From assembly GCA_948579315.1 (NCBI GenBank), contig CAPAOL010000022.1:1-52130 (forward strand): 52,130 bases of DNA, given 5' to 3'. The notes under the pieces are model-generated. The model made no database searches. It saw only the letters and a program-made list of their open reading frames with translations, and was not told the origin of the DNA. Every line of letters begins with the position of its first letter. Within the stretch, counting starts at the first letter, position 1. A program made the position numbers and the translations under genes. Of this stretch, positions 1 to 8,331 are shown in pieces. The stretch is from an uncultured Phocaeicola sp. (GTDB lineage Bacteria; Bacteroidota; Bacteroidia; Bacteroidales; Bacteroidaceae).

Positions 1-21
1 AGTTGTATAGTAATGAATAAA

Positions 22-66
22 AAAGAAGGTGTATCGTGCATTACGACACACCTCCTTTCTTTTTTA
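22..66 (+). terminator. Probable intrinsic terminator of a gene upstream of the window
   Basis: The arms at 22-32 and 48-58 are complementary with one mismatch and are followed by a T-rich run to position 66. It lies just upstream of the serS promoter. The gene it would terminate lies outside the window, so the strand is inferred from the T run. Confidence 0.55.
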
Positions 67-77
67 TGTATGTTTTC

Positions 78-110
78 ATTGCTTGGTTGTTCGTTTTTTC
101 TTTATCTTTG
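78..110 (+). promoter_or_regulatory. Bacteroides-type promoter of serS
   Basis: TATCTTTG at 103-110 fits the Bacteroides -7 box TAnnTTTG exactly. ATTG at 78-81 stands 21 bp upstream as a weaker -33 box. The predicted transcript starts near 117, leaving a leader of about 30 nt before the serS ATG at 146. Confidence 0.6.
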
Positions 111-145
111 CATCCATTAAACGAAAGTTCATAAAAAGTATAGAT

Positions 146-1420
146 ATGCTTACCATTAAACAAATTACAGAGAACACAGAGGCGGTACTCCGCGGACTGG
201 AAAAGAAGCATTTCAAGAATGCAAAGGAAACGATCGATCAAGTGATCACTCTTAACAACAAGAGACGTAGCACACAAAATGAATTAGATAAAAACCTGGC
301 AGAGGTTAACTCACTTTCGCGCACTATCGGCCAACTGATGAAGGAAGGAAAAAAAGAGGAAGCTGAAACTGCACGTGCCCGCGTTGCCGAACTGAAAGAA
401 GGCAACAAAGAACTGGATGCTGCCATGACACAAGCTGCAACGGACATGCAGAATGTACTTTATACCATCCCCAACATTCCTTATGACGAAGTACCCGAAG
501 GCGTAGGTGCTGAAGATAACGTTGTAGAAAAAATGGGAGGTATGGAAACCGAACTTCCCAAAGATGCACTCCCCCACTGGGAACTGGCAAAGAAATATGA
601 TTTAATAGACTTCGACTTGGGTGTAAAAATCACAGGTGCGGGTTTCCCTGTATACAAAGGTAAAGGAGCACAACTTCAACGCGCTCTTATCAACTTCTTC
701 CTGGATGAAGCACGCAAATCCGGATATACCGAAATCATGCCGCCGACAGTAGTCAACGCCGCTTCCGGCTATGGCACAGGACAGCTTCCGGACAAAGAAG
801 GACAGATGTATCATTGTGAAGTAGATGATTTATACCTGATCCCGACAGCAGAAGTTCCCGTGACTAACATCTACCGCGATGTAATTCTGGAAGAGAAACA
901 ATTACCTATAATGAATTGTGCGTATACACAATGTTTCCGTCGCGAAGCAGGTTCTTATGGTAAAGATGTACGTGGCCTGAATCGCCTGCACGAGTTCTCC
1001 AAAGTAGAATTGGTTCGCATCGACAAGCCCGAACATTCCAAACAATCTCACCAGGAAATGTTGAACCATGTAGAAGGATTGTTGCAAAAACTGGAACTCC
1101 CCTATCGCATTCTCCGTCTTTGCGGTGGAGATATGAGTTTCACTGCTGCTCTTTGCTTCGACTTCGAAGTATATTCAGAAGCACAGAAACGTTGGTTAGA
1201 AGTAAGTTCTGTATCTAATTTTGACACTTACCAAGCTAACCGCCTAAAATGCCGTTACCGTAATGCAGAAAAGAAAACCGAACTCTGCCACACACTGAAC
1301 GGTTCAGCATTAGCACTACCACGCATCGTTGCTGCCCTACTCGAAAACAACCAGACTCCGGAAGGTATCAGAATTCCGAAAGCATTGGTTCCGTATTGCG
1401 GCTTTGACATGATAGACTAA
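146..1420 (+). CDS. serS: Seryl-tRNA synthetase
   Basis: A cytoplasmic class II aminoacyl-tRNA synthetase that charges tRNA-Ser, 424 residues, the normal family length. The N-terminal third (about residues 1-110) is the lysine- and glutamate-rich coiled-coil arm that contacts the tRNA. The catalytic core shows class II motif 2 (FRREAGS, followed by RGLNRLHEF) and motif 3 (GSALALPRIVAALLE). The ATG at 146 is chosen because the protein then opens with the typical MLTIKQI and the -7 box at 103-110 precedes it. The reading frame stays open upstream to 29, but that extension is hydrophobic, overlaps the promoter and is not family-like. A terminator follows at 1460. Confidence 0.97.
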   Translation: MLTIKQITENTEAVLRGLEKKHFKNAKETIDQVITLNNKRRSTQNELDKNLAEVNSLSRTIGQLMKEGKKEEAETARARVAELKEGNKELDAAMTQAATDMQNVLYTIPNIPYDEVPEGVGAEDNVVEKMGGMETELPKDALPHWELAKKYDLIDFDLGVKITGAGFPVYKGKGAQLQRALINFFLDEARKSGYTEIMPPTVVNAASGYGTGQLPDKEGQMYHCEVDDLYLIPTAEVPVTNIYRDVILEEKQLPIMNCAYTQCFRREAGSYGKDVRGLNRLHEFSKVELVRIDKPEHSKQSHQEMLNHVEGLLQKLELPYRILRLCGGDMSFTAALCFDFEVYSEAQKRWLEVSSVSNFDTYQANRLKCRYRNAEKKTELCHTLNGSALALPRIVAALLENNQTPEGIRIPKALVPYCGFDMID

Positions 1421-1459
1421 TACTTGACATGACAGACTAATAAAAGTAGCCATATACAG

Positions 1460-1492
1460 AAAGCCACTCACCAAAAGAGTGGCTTTTCTTTT
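1460..1492 (+). terminator. Intrinsic terminator of serS
   Basis: Perfect 10-bp arms (AAAGCCACTC at 1460-1469 and its complement at 1477-1486) with a 7-nt loop, followed by a T-rich tract. It lies 40 bp after the serS stop codon. Confidence 0.85.
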
Positions 1493-1511
1493 ATATTTCG
1501 CAAATTAGCTG

Positions 1512-1519
1512 TATCTTTG
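1512..1519 (+). promoter_or_regulatory. -7 box upstream of the Nfn-like gene
   Basis: TATCTTTG, an exact TAnnTTTG match, sits 60 bp before the ATG at 1579. No convincing TTTG -33 box was found at the expected distance. Confidence 0.5.
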
Positions 1520-1578
1520 CCAAAATTTATATCATTCTGATAGCAGTTACGTAATAAAAACAACAAATTAATTAGATA

Positions 1579-3879
1579 ATGAACAAAATCATTAGCAAGG
1601 AACGCTTTTCTGAAAAAGTATTCAAATTTGAAATTGAAGCTCCTTTAATTGCTAAATCCCGTAAGGCAGGACACTTTGTCATCGTGCGTGTAGGTGAAAA
1701 AGGAGAACGTATGCCATTGACTATCGCAGGTTCTGACCTCAAAAAAGGTACCATTACTTTGGTAGTGCAAGAAGTCGGGCTTTCTTCTACCCGTCTCTGT
1801 GAACTGAATGAAGGCGATTACATCACCGATGTAGTAGGCCCGCTCGGACAAGCTACCCACATTGAGAAATTCGGAACAGTGGTCTGCGCTGGTGGTGGTG
1901 TAGGCGTAGCTCCGATGCTTCCTATCGTACAAGCTTTGAAAGCAGCCGGCAACCGTGTTATCACTGTATTGGCCGGACGCAACAAAGACCTGATTATTTT
2001 AGAAAAAGAAATGCGTGAAAGCTCTGACGAAGTAATTATCATGACTGATGACGGCTCTTACGGTCGTAAAGGTCTGGTGACGGAAGGCGTAGAAGAAGTG
2101 ATCAAACGCGAGAAAGTGGACAAATGTTTCGCTATCGGTCCTGCCATCATGATGAAGTTCGTTTGCTTGCTGACTAAGAAATATGAAATTCCGACTGATG
2201 TTTCATTGAACACCATCATGGTGGATGGAACAGGTATGTGTGGTGCTTGCCGTATCACTGTAGGAGGAAAGACTAAATTCGTTTGTGTAGACGGTCCCGA
2301 ATTCGACGGTCACCAAGTGAATTTTGATGAAATGCTGAAACGTATGGGCGCGTTCAAAAATATCGAGCGCGAAGAAATGCATAAACTGCAACCGGAATGT
2401 GAAGCAACCAAAGAAATCGACGAAAAAAGCCGTAATGCAGCCTGGAGACAGGAATTGCGCAAATCAATGAAACCGAAAGAACGTACAGCCATTCCCCGTG
2501 TAGAAATGAACGAGCTTGACGCTGAATATCGTTCACACAGCCGTAAAGAGGAAGTAAATCAAGGATTAACAGCAGAACAGGCTGTTACAGAAGCTAAACG
2601 CTGCCTCGACTGTGCTAATCCGGGATGTATGGAAGGCTGTCCGGTAGGTATTGATATTCCTCGTTTCATTAAGAATATCGAACGTGGAGAGTTTCTTGAA
2701 GCTGCTAAAACATTGAAAGAAACAAGTGCGCTTCCGGCGGTTTGCGGTCGTGTGTGTCCACAGGAAAAACAGTGCGAATCAAAATGTATTCATTTGAAAA
2801 TGAATGAAAAGCCCGTCGCTATCGGCTATCTGGAACGTTTTGCAGCTGATTACGAACGTGAAAGCGGGCAAATCTCCGTACCTGTCATTGCAGAAAAGAA
2901 CGGCATCAAAATAGCTGTGATCGGTTCGGGACCTGCCGGGTTGGCATTTGCCGGAGATATGGCTAAATATGGGTATGATGTAACTGTATTCGAAGCATTG
3001 CATGAGATTGGTGGTGTGTTGAAATATGGTATTCCAGAATTCCGTTTGCCAAACAAGATTGTAGACGTAGAAATCGATAACCTTAGCAAGATGGGTGTTA
3101 ACTTCATCAAAGACTGTATCGTAGGAAAAACAATCGGCGTAAAGGATTTGAAAACTGAAGGTTTCAAAGGAATATTTGTAGCTTCCGGTGCCGGACTGCC
3201 TAACTTTATGAATATCCCGGGAGAGAATTCCATCAACATCATGTCGTCCAACGAATACCTCACTCGCGTTAATCTGATGGACGCTGCCAGTGAAGATTCG
3301 GACACTCCGGTAGCTTTCGGTAAAAACGTAGCAGTAATCGGTGGTGGTAATACAGCGATGGACTCTGTTCGTACTGCCAAACGTCTTGGTGCAGAGCGCG
3401 CTATCATTATCTATCGCCGTTCGGAAGAGGAAATGCCTGCACGTATCGAGGAAGTAAAACATGCTAAAGAAGAAGGAGTTGAATTCCTTACACTACATAA
3501 TCCGATCGAATATATTGCAGATGAACAAGGTTGCGTAAAACAGGTTATTTTGCAAAAGATGGAATTAGGCGAGCCGGATGCTTCCGGACGTCGTAGTCCT
3601 GTAGCCATCCCGGGAGCAACAGAAACAATTGATATCGACCTGGCAATTGTCAGCGTCGGGGTATCTCCTAACCCAATTGTTCCAAGCTCCATCAAAGGAC
3701 TGGAACTAGGACGAAAAGGAACCATCACTGTAGATGACAACATGGAATCTTCCATCCCTATGATTTATGCAGGAGGCGATATCGTTCGCGGTGGAGCTAC
3801 TGTTATTCTGGCAATGGGCGATGGCCGTAAAGCCGCTGCCGCCATGAATGAACAATTGAAGGCAAACGCTGGTAACTAA
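1579..3879 (+). CDS. Fused ferredoxin/NAD(P) oxidoreductase (NfnA-NfnB / SudBA type), also annotated as NADPH glutamate synthase-like
   Basis: A 766-residue fusion of two flavoproteins that are separate subunits in many anaerobes. Residues 1 to about 275 resemble the dihydroorotate dehydrogenase electron-transfer subunit/NfnA: an FAD-binding barrel, an NAD-binding fold with GGGVGVAPMLP, and a cysteine-rich 2Fe-2S segment (GTGMCGACRITVGG, then FVCVDGPEFDG). Residues of about 300-766 resemble the glutamate synthase small subunit/NfnB: two 4Fe-4S cysteine clusters (CLDCANPGCMEGCPVG and CGRVCPQEKQCESKC), then two dinucleotide-binding folds (GSGPAGLAFAG and GGGNTAMD). The likely role is electron exchange between ferredoxin, NADH and NADPH in the cytoplasm. 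True glutamate synthase activity is less likely because no large subunit gene is nearby. It is monocistronic, with its own promoter and a shared terminator at 4015-4061. Confidence 0.88.
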   Translation: MNKIISKERFSEKVFKFEIEAPLIAKSRKAGHFVIVRVGEKGERMPLTIAGSDLKKGTITLVVQEVGLSSTRLCELNEGDYITDVVGPLGQATHIEKFGTVVCAGGGVGVAPMLPIVQALKAAGNRVITVLAGRNKDLIILEKEMRESSDEVIIMTDDGSYGRKGLVTEGVEEVIKREKVDKCFAIGPAIMMKFVCLLTKKYEIPTDVSLNTIMVDGTGMCGACRITVGGKTKFVCVDGPEFDGHQVNFDEMLKRMGAFKNIEREEMHKLQPECEATKEIDEKSRNAAWRQELRKSMKPKERTAIPRVEMNELDAEYRSHSRKEEVNQGLTAEQAVTEAKRCLDCANPGCMEGCPVGIDIPRFIKNIERGEFLEAAKTLKETSALPAVCGRVCPQEKQCESKCIHLKMNEKPVAIGYLERFAADYERESGQISVPVIAEKNGIKIAVIGSGPAGLAFAGDMAKYGYDVTVFEALHEIGGVLKYGIPEFRLPNKIVDVEIDNLSKMGVNFIKDCIVGKTIGVKDLKTEGFKGIFVASGAGLPNFMNIPGENSINIMSSNEYLTRVNLMDAASEDSDTPVAFGKNVAVIGGGNTAMDSVRTAKRLGAERAIIIYRRSEEEMPARIEEVKHAKEEGVEFLTLHNPIEYIADEQGCVKQVILQKMELGEPDASGRRSPVAIPGATETIDIDLAIVSVGVSPNPIVPSSIKGLELGRKGTITVDDNMESSIPMIYAGGDIVRGGATVILAMGDGRKAAAAMNEQLKANAGN

Positions 3880-3892
3880 TTGCGGTTTTTAG

Positions 3893-4002
3893 CCCCTGGG
3901 ATAAACTTCCCCAAAACGTGGGATAACCTGTTCTAACACGTGGGCGGAAGTTTACCGACACGTGGGCTAAAGCCAACTCACACGTGGGCGGAATATTGCT
4001 CG
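3893..4002. repeat. Intergenic array of five 22-bp units with a CACGTGGG core (array A)
   Basis: TGGG recurs at 3897, 3919, 3941, 3963 and 3985, exactly 22 bp apart each time. The last three units begin CACGTGGGC and the first two are degenerate (CCCCTGGG, AACGTGGG). Outside the 8-11-bp core the units diverge. CACGTG is itself palindromic. The array lies between the stop codon of the Nfn-like gene and the bidirectional terminator before panD. A 22-bp period excludes coding sequence. Function unknown. Confidence 0.8.
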
Positions 4003-4014
4003 TCCCACAACTAA

Positions 4015-4061
4015 AATAAGAAAAGCCCCGTCTACAAAATGTAAACGGGGCTTTTCTTATT
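4015..4061. terminator. Bidirectional terminator between the convergent Nfn-like gene and panD
   Basis: Perfect 17-bp arms (AATAAGAAAAGCCCCGT at 4015-4031 and its exact complement at 4045-4061). The A/T-rich outer parts supply a U tract in either direction, which suits the convergent genes. Confidence 0.88.
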
Positions 4062-4081
4062 TCAAATATCAAAGATACTTT

Positions 4082-4435
4082 CTACTTTACCACTTTGTTC
4101 GTCGCAGGATCGGGGAAGATTACAGTCGGTTTAAACGACTTGGCTTCCTCAAAATCCATCAATGCATAGGACATGATTATAACGATATCATCCGGTTGCA
4201 CCTTGCGGGCAGCAGCACCGTTCAGGCAAATTTTACCCGAACCGCGTTCACCTTTGATAATATAGGTTTCAAAGCGTTCACCATTGTTATTATCAGCGAT
4301 ATACACTTTCTCTCCCGGAATCATGTTTGCAGCATCCAGCAGGTCTTCATCAATCGTGATACTACCCATGTAGTTCAGATTTGCCTCCGTGACACGTGCA
4401 CAATGAATTTTCGACTTCAACACTTCAATCATCAT
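4082..4435 (-). CDS. panD: Aspartate 1-decarboxylase
   Basis: A pyruvoyl enzyme that makes beta-alanine from L-aspartate for pantothenate and coenzyme A synthesis. It has 117 residues, the normal size. The self-cleavage site is visible as YMGSITI with Gly24-Ser25; Ser25 would become the pyruvoyl group. Other family segments are ERGSGKICLNGAAARKVQPDD, which follows the FETYIIKG strand, and the ending IIMSYALMDFEEAKSFKP. It lies 18 bp downstream of panC on the same strand, so the product and the user of beta-alanine are co-expressed. An alternative start one codon downstream (two adjacent methionines) would change nothing of importance. Confidence 0.97.
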   Translation of the reverse strand: MMIEVLKSKIHCARVTEANLNYMGSITIDEDLLDAANMIPGEKVYIADNNNGERFETYIIKGERGSGKICLNGAAARKVQPDDIVIIMSYALMDFEEAKSFKPTVIFPDPATNKVVK

Positions 4436-4453
4436 AAGGTTTCGTCTTTTTAG

Positions 4454-5299
4454 TTATTCTTTATATTTAATATTATCAATCAGCCGGACTTCTCCACAGA
4501 ATACTGTGATGCATCCAACGGCATAGGAAGTATCTTCCCAATTACTAATTTTCTGCAATGTGTTTCCGTCTACAATCTCAAAATACTCCATGCGCAAACC
4601 CGGAGCAGCTTCAATTGCATCTTCCACCATCTTTTGCGTCTCGCTCACAGTGTGAGTGGCTGCAAAGTTACGACTTTTAAATAAGGTCTGAGAAATATTT
4701 AAAGCATTTTCACGTTCTTCTGCCGATAAACGTGTATTACGGCTACTCAATGCCAGCCCATCTTCCTCACGCACAATTGAACAACCCACAATTTCAAGGT
4801 TATATTTCAATTGTCGAACCATCTCACGAATAATTGCTAACTGCTGAAAATCCTTCTCCCCGAAATATGCGCGGTCCGGCAGTACGGCATCAAACAGTTT
4901 GCTGACAATCTGGCAAACACCGTTAAAATGTCCCGGACGGAAAGCACCTTCCATCACCGTATCTAATGGTGCATAGCTAAATTGACGAGTGTCCGGTTCC
5001 GGATACATTTCGCTTACCGAAGGAGCAAAAGCGAAATCCGCTCCGCATTCTTCCAACAAACGGCAATCTGCATCTAATGTACGCGGATACTTCTCTAAGT
5101 CATTTTTATCGTTAAACTGTGTGGGATTCACAAAAACACTCACAACAGTTACACCATTCTCACTTACGCTGCGCTTTACCAGAGATGCATGTCCCGCATG
5201 TAAAGCACCCATTGTAGGAACCAGTCCCACCTTTTTACCTTGGGCTCTCAAGGCAGTCAATTCTGCCTGTAAGTCCTTGATAGTGTGCACTACTTTCAT
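4454..5299 (-). CDS. panC: Pantoate--beta-alanine ligase (pantothenate synthetase)
   Basis: Joins pantoate and beta-alanine with ATP to make pantothenate in the cytoplasm. The product is 281 residues from the chosen start MKVVHTIKDLQAEL. The frame opens three codons further upstream (5308), but the second methionine gives the family-typical N terminus. Nucleotidyltransferase signatures are present: MGALHAGHASLV (HIGH-like, around residue 30), VSVFVNPTQFN, FRPGHFNGVCQIVSKLF, YFGEKDFQQL and ALSSRNTRLS. It is followed after 18 bp by panD, forming a two-gene pantothenate operon. It is divergent from the GT5-like gene across a 142-bp spacer. Confidence 0.96.
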   Translation of the reverse strand: MKVVHTIKDLQAELTALRAQGKKVGLVPTMGALHAGHASLVKRSVSENGVTVVSVFVNPTQFNDKNDLEKYPRTLDADCRLLEECGADFAFAPSVSEMYPEPDTRQFSYAPLDTVMEGAFRPGHFNGVCQIVSKLFDAVLPDRAYFGEKDFQQLAIIREMVRQLKYNLEIVGCSIVREEDGLALSSRNTRLSAEERENALNISQTLFKSRNFAATHTVSETQKMVEDAIEAAPGLRMEYFEIVDGNTLQKISNWEDTSYAVGCITVFCGEVRLIDNIKYKE

Positions 5300-5405
5300 T
5301 TTCGTCAATTGGTTTATGTTTTACTCGTTTGCAAAAACTCTGCAAAATAAACTAATATTTGCCACATAAAGAAAGAATATCTTATTTAATGTGTCTTTTT
5401 TTTCG

Positions 5406-5413
5406 TATCTTTG
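5406..5413 (+). promoter_or_regulatory. -7 box for the GT5-like gene
   Basis: TATCTTTG, an exact TAnnTTTG match, lies 28 bp before the ATG at 5442. No clear -33 TTTG is seen at the expected spacing. Confidence 0.5.
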
Positions 5414-5441
5414 CAGAATATTATAGTGAACTATTGTTATT

Positions 5442-6278
5442 ATGACAAAGGCGAATAAAGTTTTATTTATTACTCAAGAGATTACACCTTACGTTTCAGA
5501 ATCCGAAATGGCCAATATAGGTAGAAACCTTCCACAGGCGATACAAGAAAAAGGCCGTGAAATCAGAACCTTTATGCCCAAATGGGGAAACATCAACGAA
5601 CGCAGAAACCAGCTGCACGAAGTGATCCGCCTCTCCGGTATGAACCTGATCATTGACGATACTGACCACCCCTTGATTATAAAAGTTGCTTCTATCCAAT
5701 CTGCACGCATGCAGGTGTATTTCATCGACAATGATGATTATTTCCAGAATCGTATGCAGACAGCGGACGAAAATGGTGTAGAATATGAAGATAATGATAG
5801 TCGTGCCGTTTTCTACGCACGCGGCGTATTGGAAACAGTGAAAAAACTTCGCTGGTGTCCTGATGTCATTCACTGTCATGGCTGGATGACAGCTCTAGCT
5901 CCTCTTTATATAAAGAAAGCCTATAAAGACGAACCTTCTTTCCGCGATGCCAAAGTGGTATTCTCTGTTTATGAAGATGATTTCAAGAGTACACTTAGCG
6001 ATGATTTCGCAACCAAATTGATGCTGAAAGGTATCTCCAAAAAAGATTTAGGTGATTTGAAAGAACCCGTAGATTACGCTGCTCTTTGCAAACTCGCCGT
6101 TGATTATTCGGACGGAGTCATACAAAACAGCGAAAAAGTAGACGAGTCTATTATTGAATACGCCCGCCAATCTGGTAAATTGGTACTTGACTACCAGAAC
6201 CCGGAAAACTATGCAGATGCTTGCAACGAGTTCTACGACCAAGTATGGGAAGCCACTGCAAACGAAAAAGAAGAATAA
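5442..6278 (+). CDS. Short glycogen/starch synthase-like protein (GT5 N-terminal domain only)
   Basis: 278 residues matching the N-terminal Rossmann domain of GT5 glycogen synthases: the opening KVLFITQEITPYVSESEMANIGRNLP, then FMPKWGNINERRNQLHEVIRL, and PDVIHCHGWMTALAPLYIKK near residue 140. Full-length GT5 enzymes are about 470-550 residues. The C-terminal nucleotide-binding half is missing here, and the ADP-glucose-binding KTGGL stretch near the N terminus is replaced by SESEM. It is therefore unlikely to be an active synthase alone. A regulatory or scaffold role beside the GH57-GT4-GH133 operon is possible but is inference. A DUF4270 lipoprotein gene follows 20 bp downstream on the same strand. 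Confidence 0.85.
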   Translation: MTKANKVLFITQEITPYVSESEMANIGRNLPQAIQEKGREIRTFMPKWGNINERRNQLHEVIRLSGMNLIIDDTDHPLIIKVASIQSARMQVYFIDNDDYFQNRMQTADENGVEYEDNDSRAVFYARGVLETVKKLRWCPDVIHCHGWMTALAPLYIKKAYKDEPSFRDAKVVFSVYEDDFKSTLSDDFATKLMLKGISKKDLGDLKEPVDYAALCKLAVDYSDGVIQNSEKVDESIIEYARQSGKLVLDYQNPENYADACNEFYDQVWEATANEKEE

Positions 6279-6298
6279 AAAATCAAGATACGACGATC

Positions 6299-7963
6299 AT
6301 GAAAGCAAAATACGCCTTAATAGCTTTACTGGCAATCGCCTTTTGGGGCTGTGATGACAACACTGCCGGACTGGGATTGGGAATGTTTCCGGGAAGCGAC
6401 CGGGATATCAACGGACAATTAAAAACATATCCCGTAACAACAAGCTCTGTGGCTGCCGGAAGAATTTATGCTAAAACAAATATCGGATATGTCGGTAAAT
6501 TCACAGATGATCAATTCGGTACTTATCAGGCAGGATTCCTATCTACGCTGAATTGTCCGGAAGGATTGACTTTTCCTGGAAAGTATAACAATACTGCTTT
6601 CGATAATAATAAGAAGATTACCAATACAATGGTGGACAAAGCATCTGATGATATCGCGTTAATTCATAAGGACCCAGATAATGAAAACAGCGAAGTTATA
6701 GGCAATATCCACACTGTCGAACTTTATTTATGGTATGATAATTACTTTGGAGATTCATTGACTGCCTGCCGTCTAAGTGTTTATGAGTTAAACAAAGAAT
6801 TGGAAAAGGCGGACAACAAAGATTATTATTATACAGACATTAACCCCGATGAGTTTTATGAAAAGAACGGCATTTTAGGAAGTAAAGCATATACAGCCGT
6901 TGATCTTTCTGTTAAAGACTCTATTCGTAACTTAGACTCCTATGTTCCAAGTGTACATCTTACTTTTGAGAAGCCTATCGCAGCAAGAGTAGGAGGAAAC
7001 ATATTAAGAAAATTCAGAGAAGCACAAGAAAAAGGTGCTAAATTTGATAATAAAGAATTTTTTGAAGCCTTCAAGGGATTATATGTAAAGAGCGATTTTG
7101 GAGACGGAACAGTATTATATGTCAATCAGGTTCAAATGAATGTTGTGTATAAGTGTTATGCTGTTGATAGCATAAAAGGAACGCCACTTACGACACACGA
7201 TGGAAAAGATTCTACCTATTATGCTTATCGTGTCTTTAACTCTACACGTGAAGTTATTCAAGCTAATCAACTCAATAATGATGAAAAAATTAACGAACTA
7301 ATTAAGAATGATAAGACTTGTACATACTTGAAAACTCCTGCCGGAATTTTCACAGAAGCAACTCTTCCTATCACCCAAATTAATGAAGAATTATCAGGAG
7401 ATACACTCAATGCAGTAAAATTGACATTCTCCAATTACAATCAATCAAATAGTAGTAGTAATTTTGGAATGTCTGCACCATCTGATGTAATGCTGATACG
7501 GAAAAAAGATAAAGATAGATTCTTTGCAAAAAATCTGTTGATTGATGAAGTTTCTTCTTTCCGCACTTCTCATTCTACCAGCACCAACCAATACACTTTC
7601 AGTAATATAACCAGACTTATCAACGCATGTATCAATGACAAAAAAGCTGCCGAAAAAGATATAAAGGAAAAAGGGAAGGTTGAATATACAGTGTATAATA
7701 CAAAAACTGGAATTGATGAGATTAAATCAACTAATAATATCACTATATGGGAAAACGATACAGAATGGGATAGGGTAGTATTAATTCCGGTTCTGGTAAC
7801 TTACGACTCTTCTAGCAGCGATAATTACTATGGTACCTCCAACAATATCATTGGTATTCAACATGATTTGAGACCTGGATATGTAAAATTAAAAGGAGGA
7901 GAACTTGGCGGAACACTGAATTTAGAAGTTGTTTATACCAGTTTTACCAAAAGCGGCAACTAA
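6299..7963 (+). CDS. DUF4270-type lipoprotein, function unknown
   Basis: 554 residues from the ATG at 6299, which gives a clean lipoprotein signal (MKAKYALIALLAIAFWGCDD, predicted lipidated Cys18). The frame remains open upstream to 6221, but that part overlaps the preceding gene and has no signal peptide. The mature protein is rich in Asn, Thr, Lys and Tyr and looks like a beta-rich exported protein, with repeated strand-like segments such as VELYLWYDNYF, SVHLTFEKPI and VVLIPVLVTYD. I assign DUF4270 from overall resemblance and from its known position next to the short GT5 gene in Bacteroides. It is probably on the cell envelope. It is odd to find a surface-type lipoprotein 20 bp behind a cytoplasmic glycogen-synthase-like gene. 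Confidence 0.75.
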   Translation: MKAKYALIALLAIAFWGCDDNTAGLGLGMFPGSDRDINGQLKTYPVTTSSVAAGRIYAKTNIGYVGKFTDDQFGTYQAGFLSTLNCPEGLTFPGKYNNTAFDNNKKITNTMVDKASDDIALIHKDPDNENSEVIGNIHTVELYLWYDNYFGDSLTACRLSVYELNKELEKADNKDYYYTDINPDEFYEKNGILGSKAYTAVDLSVKDSIRNLDSYVPSVHLTFEKPIAARVGGNILRKFREAQEKGAKFDNKEFFEAFKGLYVKSDFGDGTVLYVNQVQMNVVYKCYAVDSIKGTPLTTHDGKDSTYYAYRVFNSTREVIQANQLNNDEKINELIKNDKTCTYLKTPAGIFTEATLPITQINEELSGDTLNAVKLTFSNYNQSNSSSNFGMSAPSDVMLIRKKDKDRFFAKNLLIDEVSSFRTSHSTSTNQYTFSNITRLINACINDKKAAEKDIKEKGKVEYTVYNTKTGIDEIKSTNNITIWENDTEWDRVVLIPVLVTYDSSSSDNYYGTSNNIIGIQHDLRPGYVKLKGGELGGTLNLEVVYTSFTKSGN

Positions 7964-7997
7964 AGACTAAATATAAAAGTTAAGTCCTAAACTCAAA

Positions 7998-8086
7998 GAG
8001 GCTGTCTAAAAAGTCGTTAGTAACTCTAACTCCCCTCCTTCAGGAAGGAGGAGAATTAGGATAAAACCGACTTTTTAGACAGCCTC
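7998..8086. repeat. 89-bp inverted-repeat element with perfect 19-bp ends (MITE-like or large hairpin)
   Basis: The ends are GAGGCTGTCTAAAAAGTCG at 7998-8016 and its exact complement at 8068-8086. The interior is itself self-complementary around 8024-8060 (CTCCTT pairing with AAGGAG). No obvious target-site duplication was seen. It follows the DUF4270 gene and could act as its terminator. The GAGGCTGTCT end resembles terminal repeats I associate with Bacteroidales insertion sequences, but that is from memory. Confidence 0.75.
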
Positions 8087-8267
8087 ATCGCTCGAATTAA
8101 ACAGAAATGAGACGAAATCATAGGTCAGTCCGAAATCATAATCATCCACTAATCAAGTTGTGAAACAGTGTAGTATAATAATCTGAGATATTCAATAAAT
8201 ATTCCTTTTTCCTAGATATGGAGAAACAACTCCCTAAATAGGACTCTCTATAATACTTGCGCAAATA

Positions 8268-8307
8268 TCAAAAAAACCGCGAGTTTGATTTTATCTCACT
8301 CACGGTT
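8268..8307 (-). terminator. Intrinsic terminator of the GH133-GT4-GH57 operon
   Basis: On the - strand, arms at 8298-8307 and 8275-8284 pair with one mismatch and are followed by seven or more U residues. It lies 25 bp after the GH57 stop codon. The rest of the 7964-8331 gap holds the 89-bp inverted repeat and nothing else I recognise. Confidence 0.8.
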
Positions 8308-8331
8308 CCATATAATAAACTCTTATACTTC

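Noticed and set aside
2779..3462. 227-residue open frame antisense to the Nfn-like gene
   Set aside because: It lies wholly within a well-supported gene on the other strand, and its sequence is aromatic- and His-rich as expected of a shadow frame.
5442..6278. Calling this gene a functional glycogen synthase (glgA)
   Set aside because: Half the enzyme and the ADP-glucose loop are missing, so the symbol was withheld.
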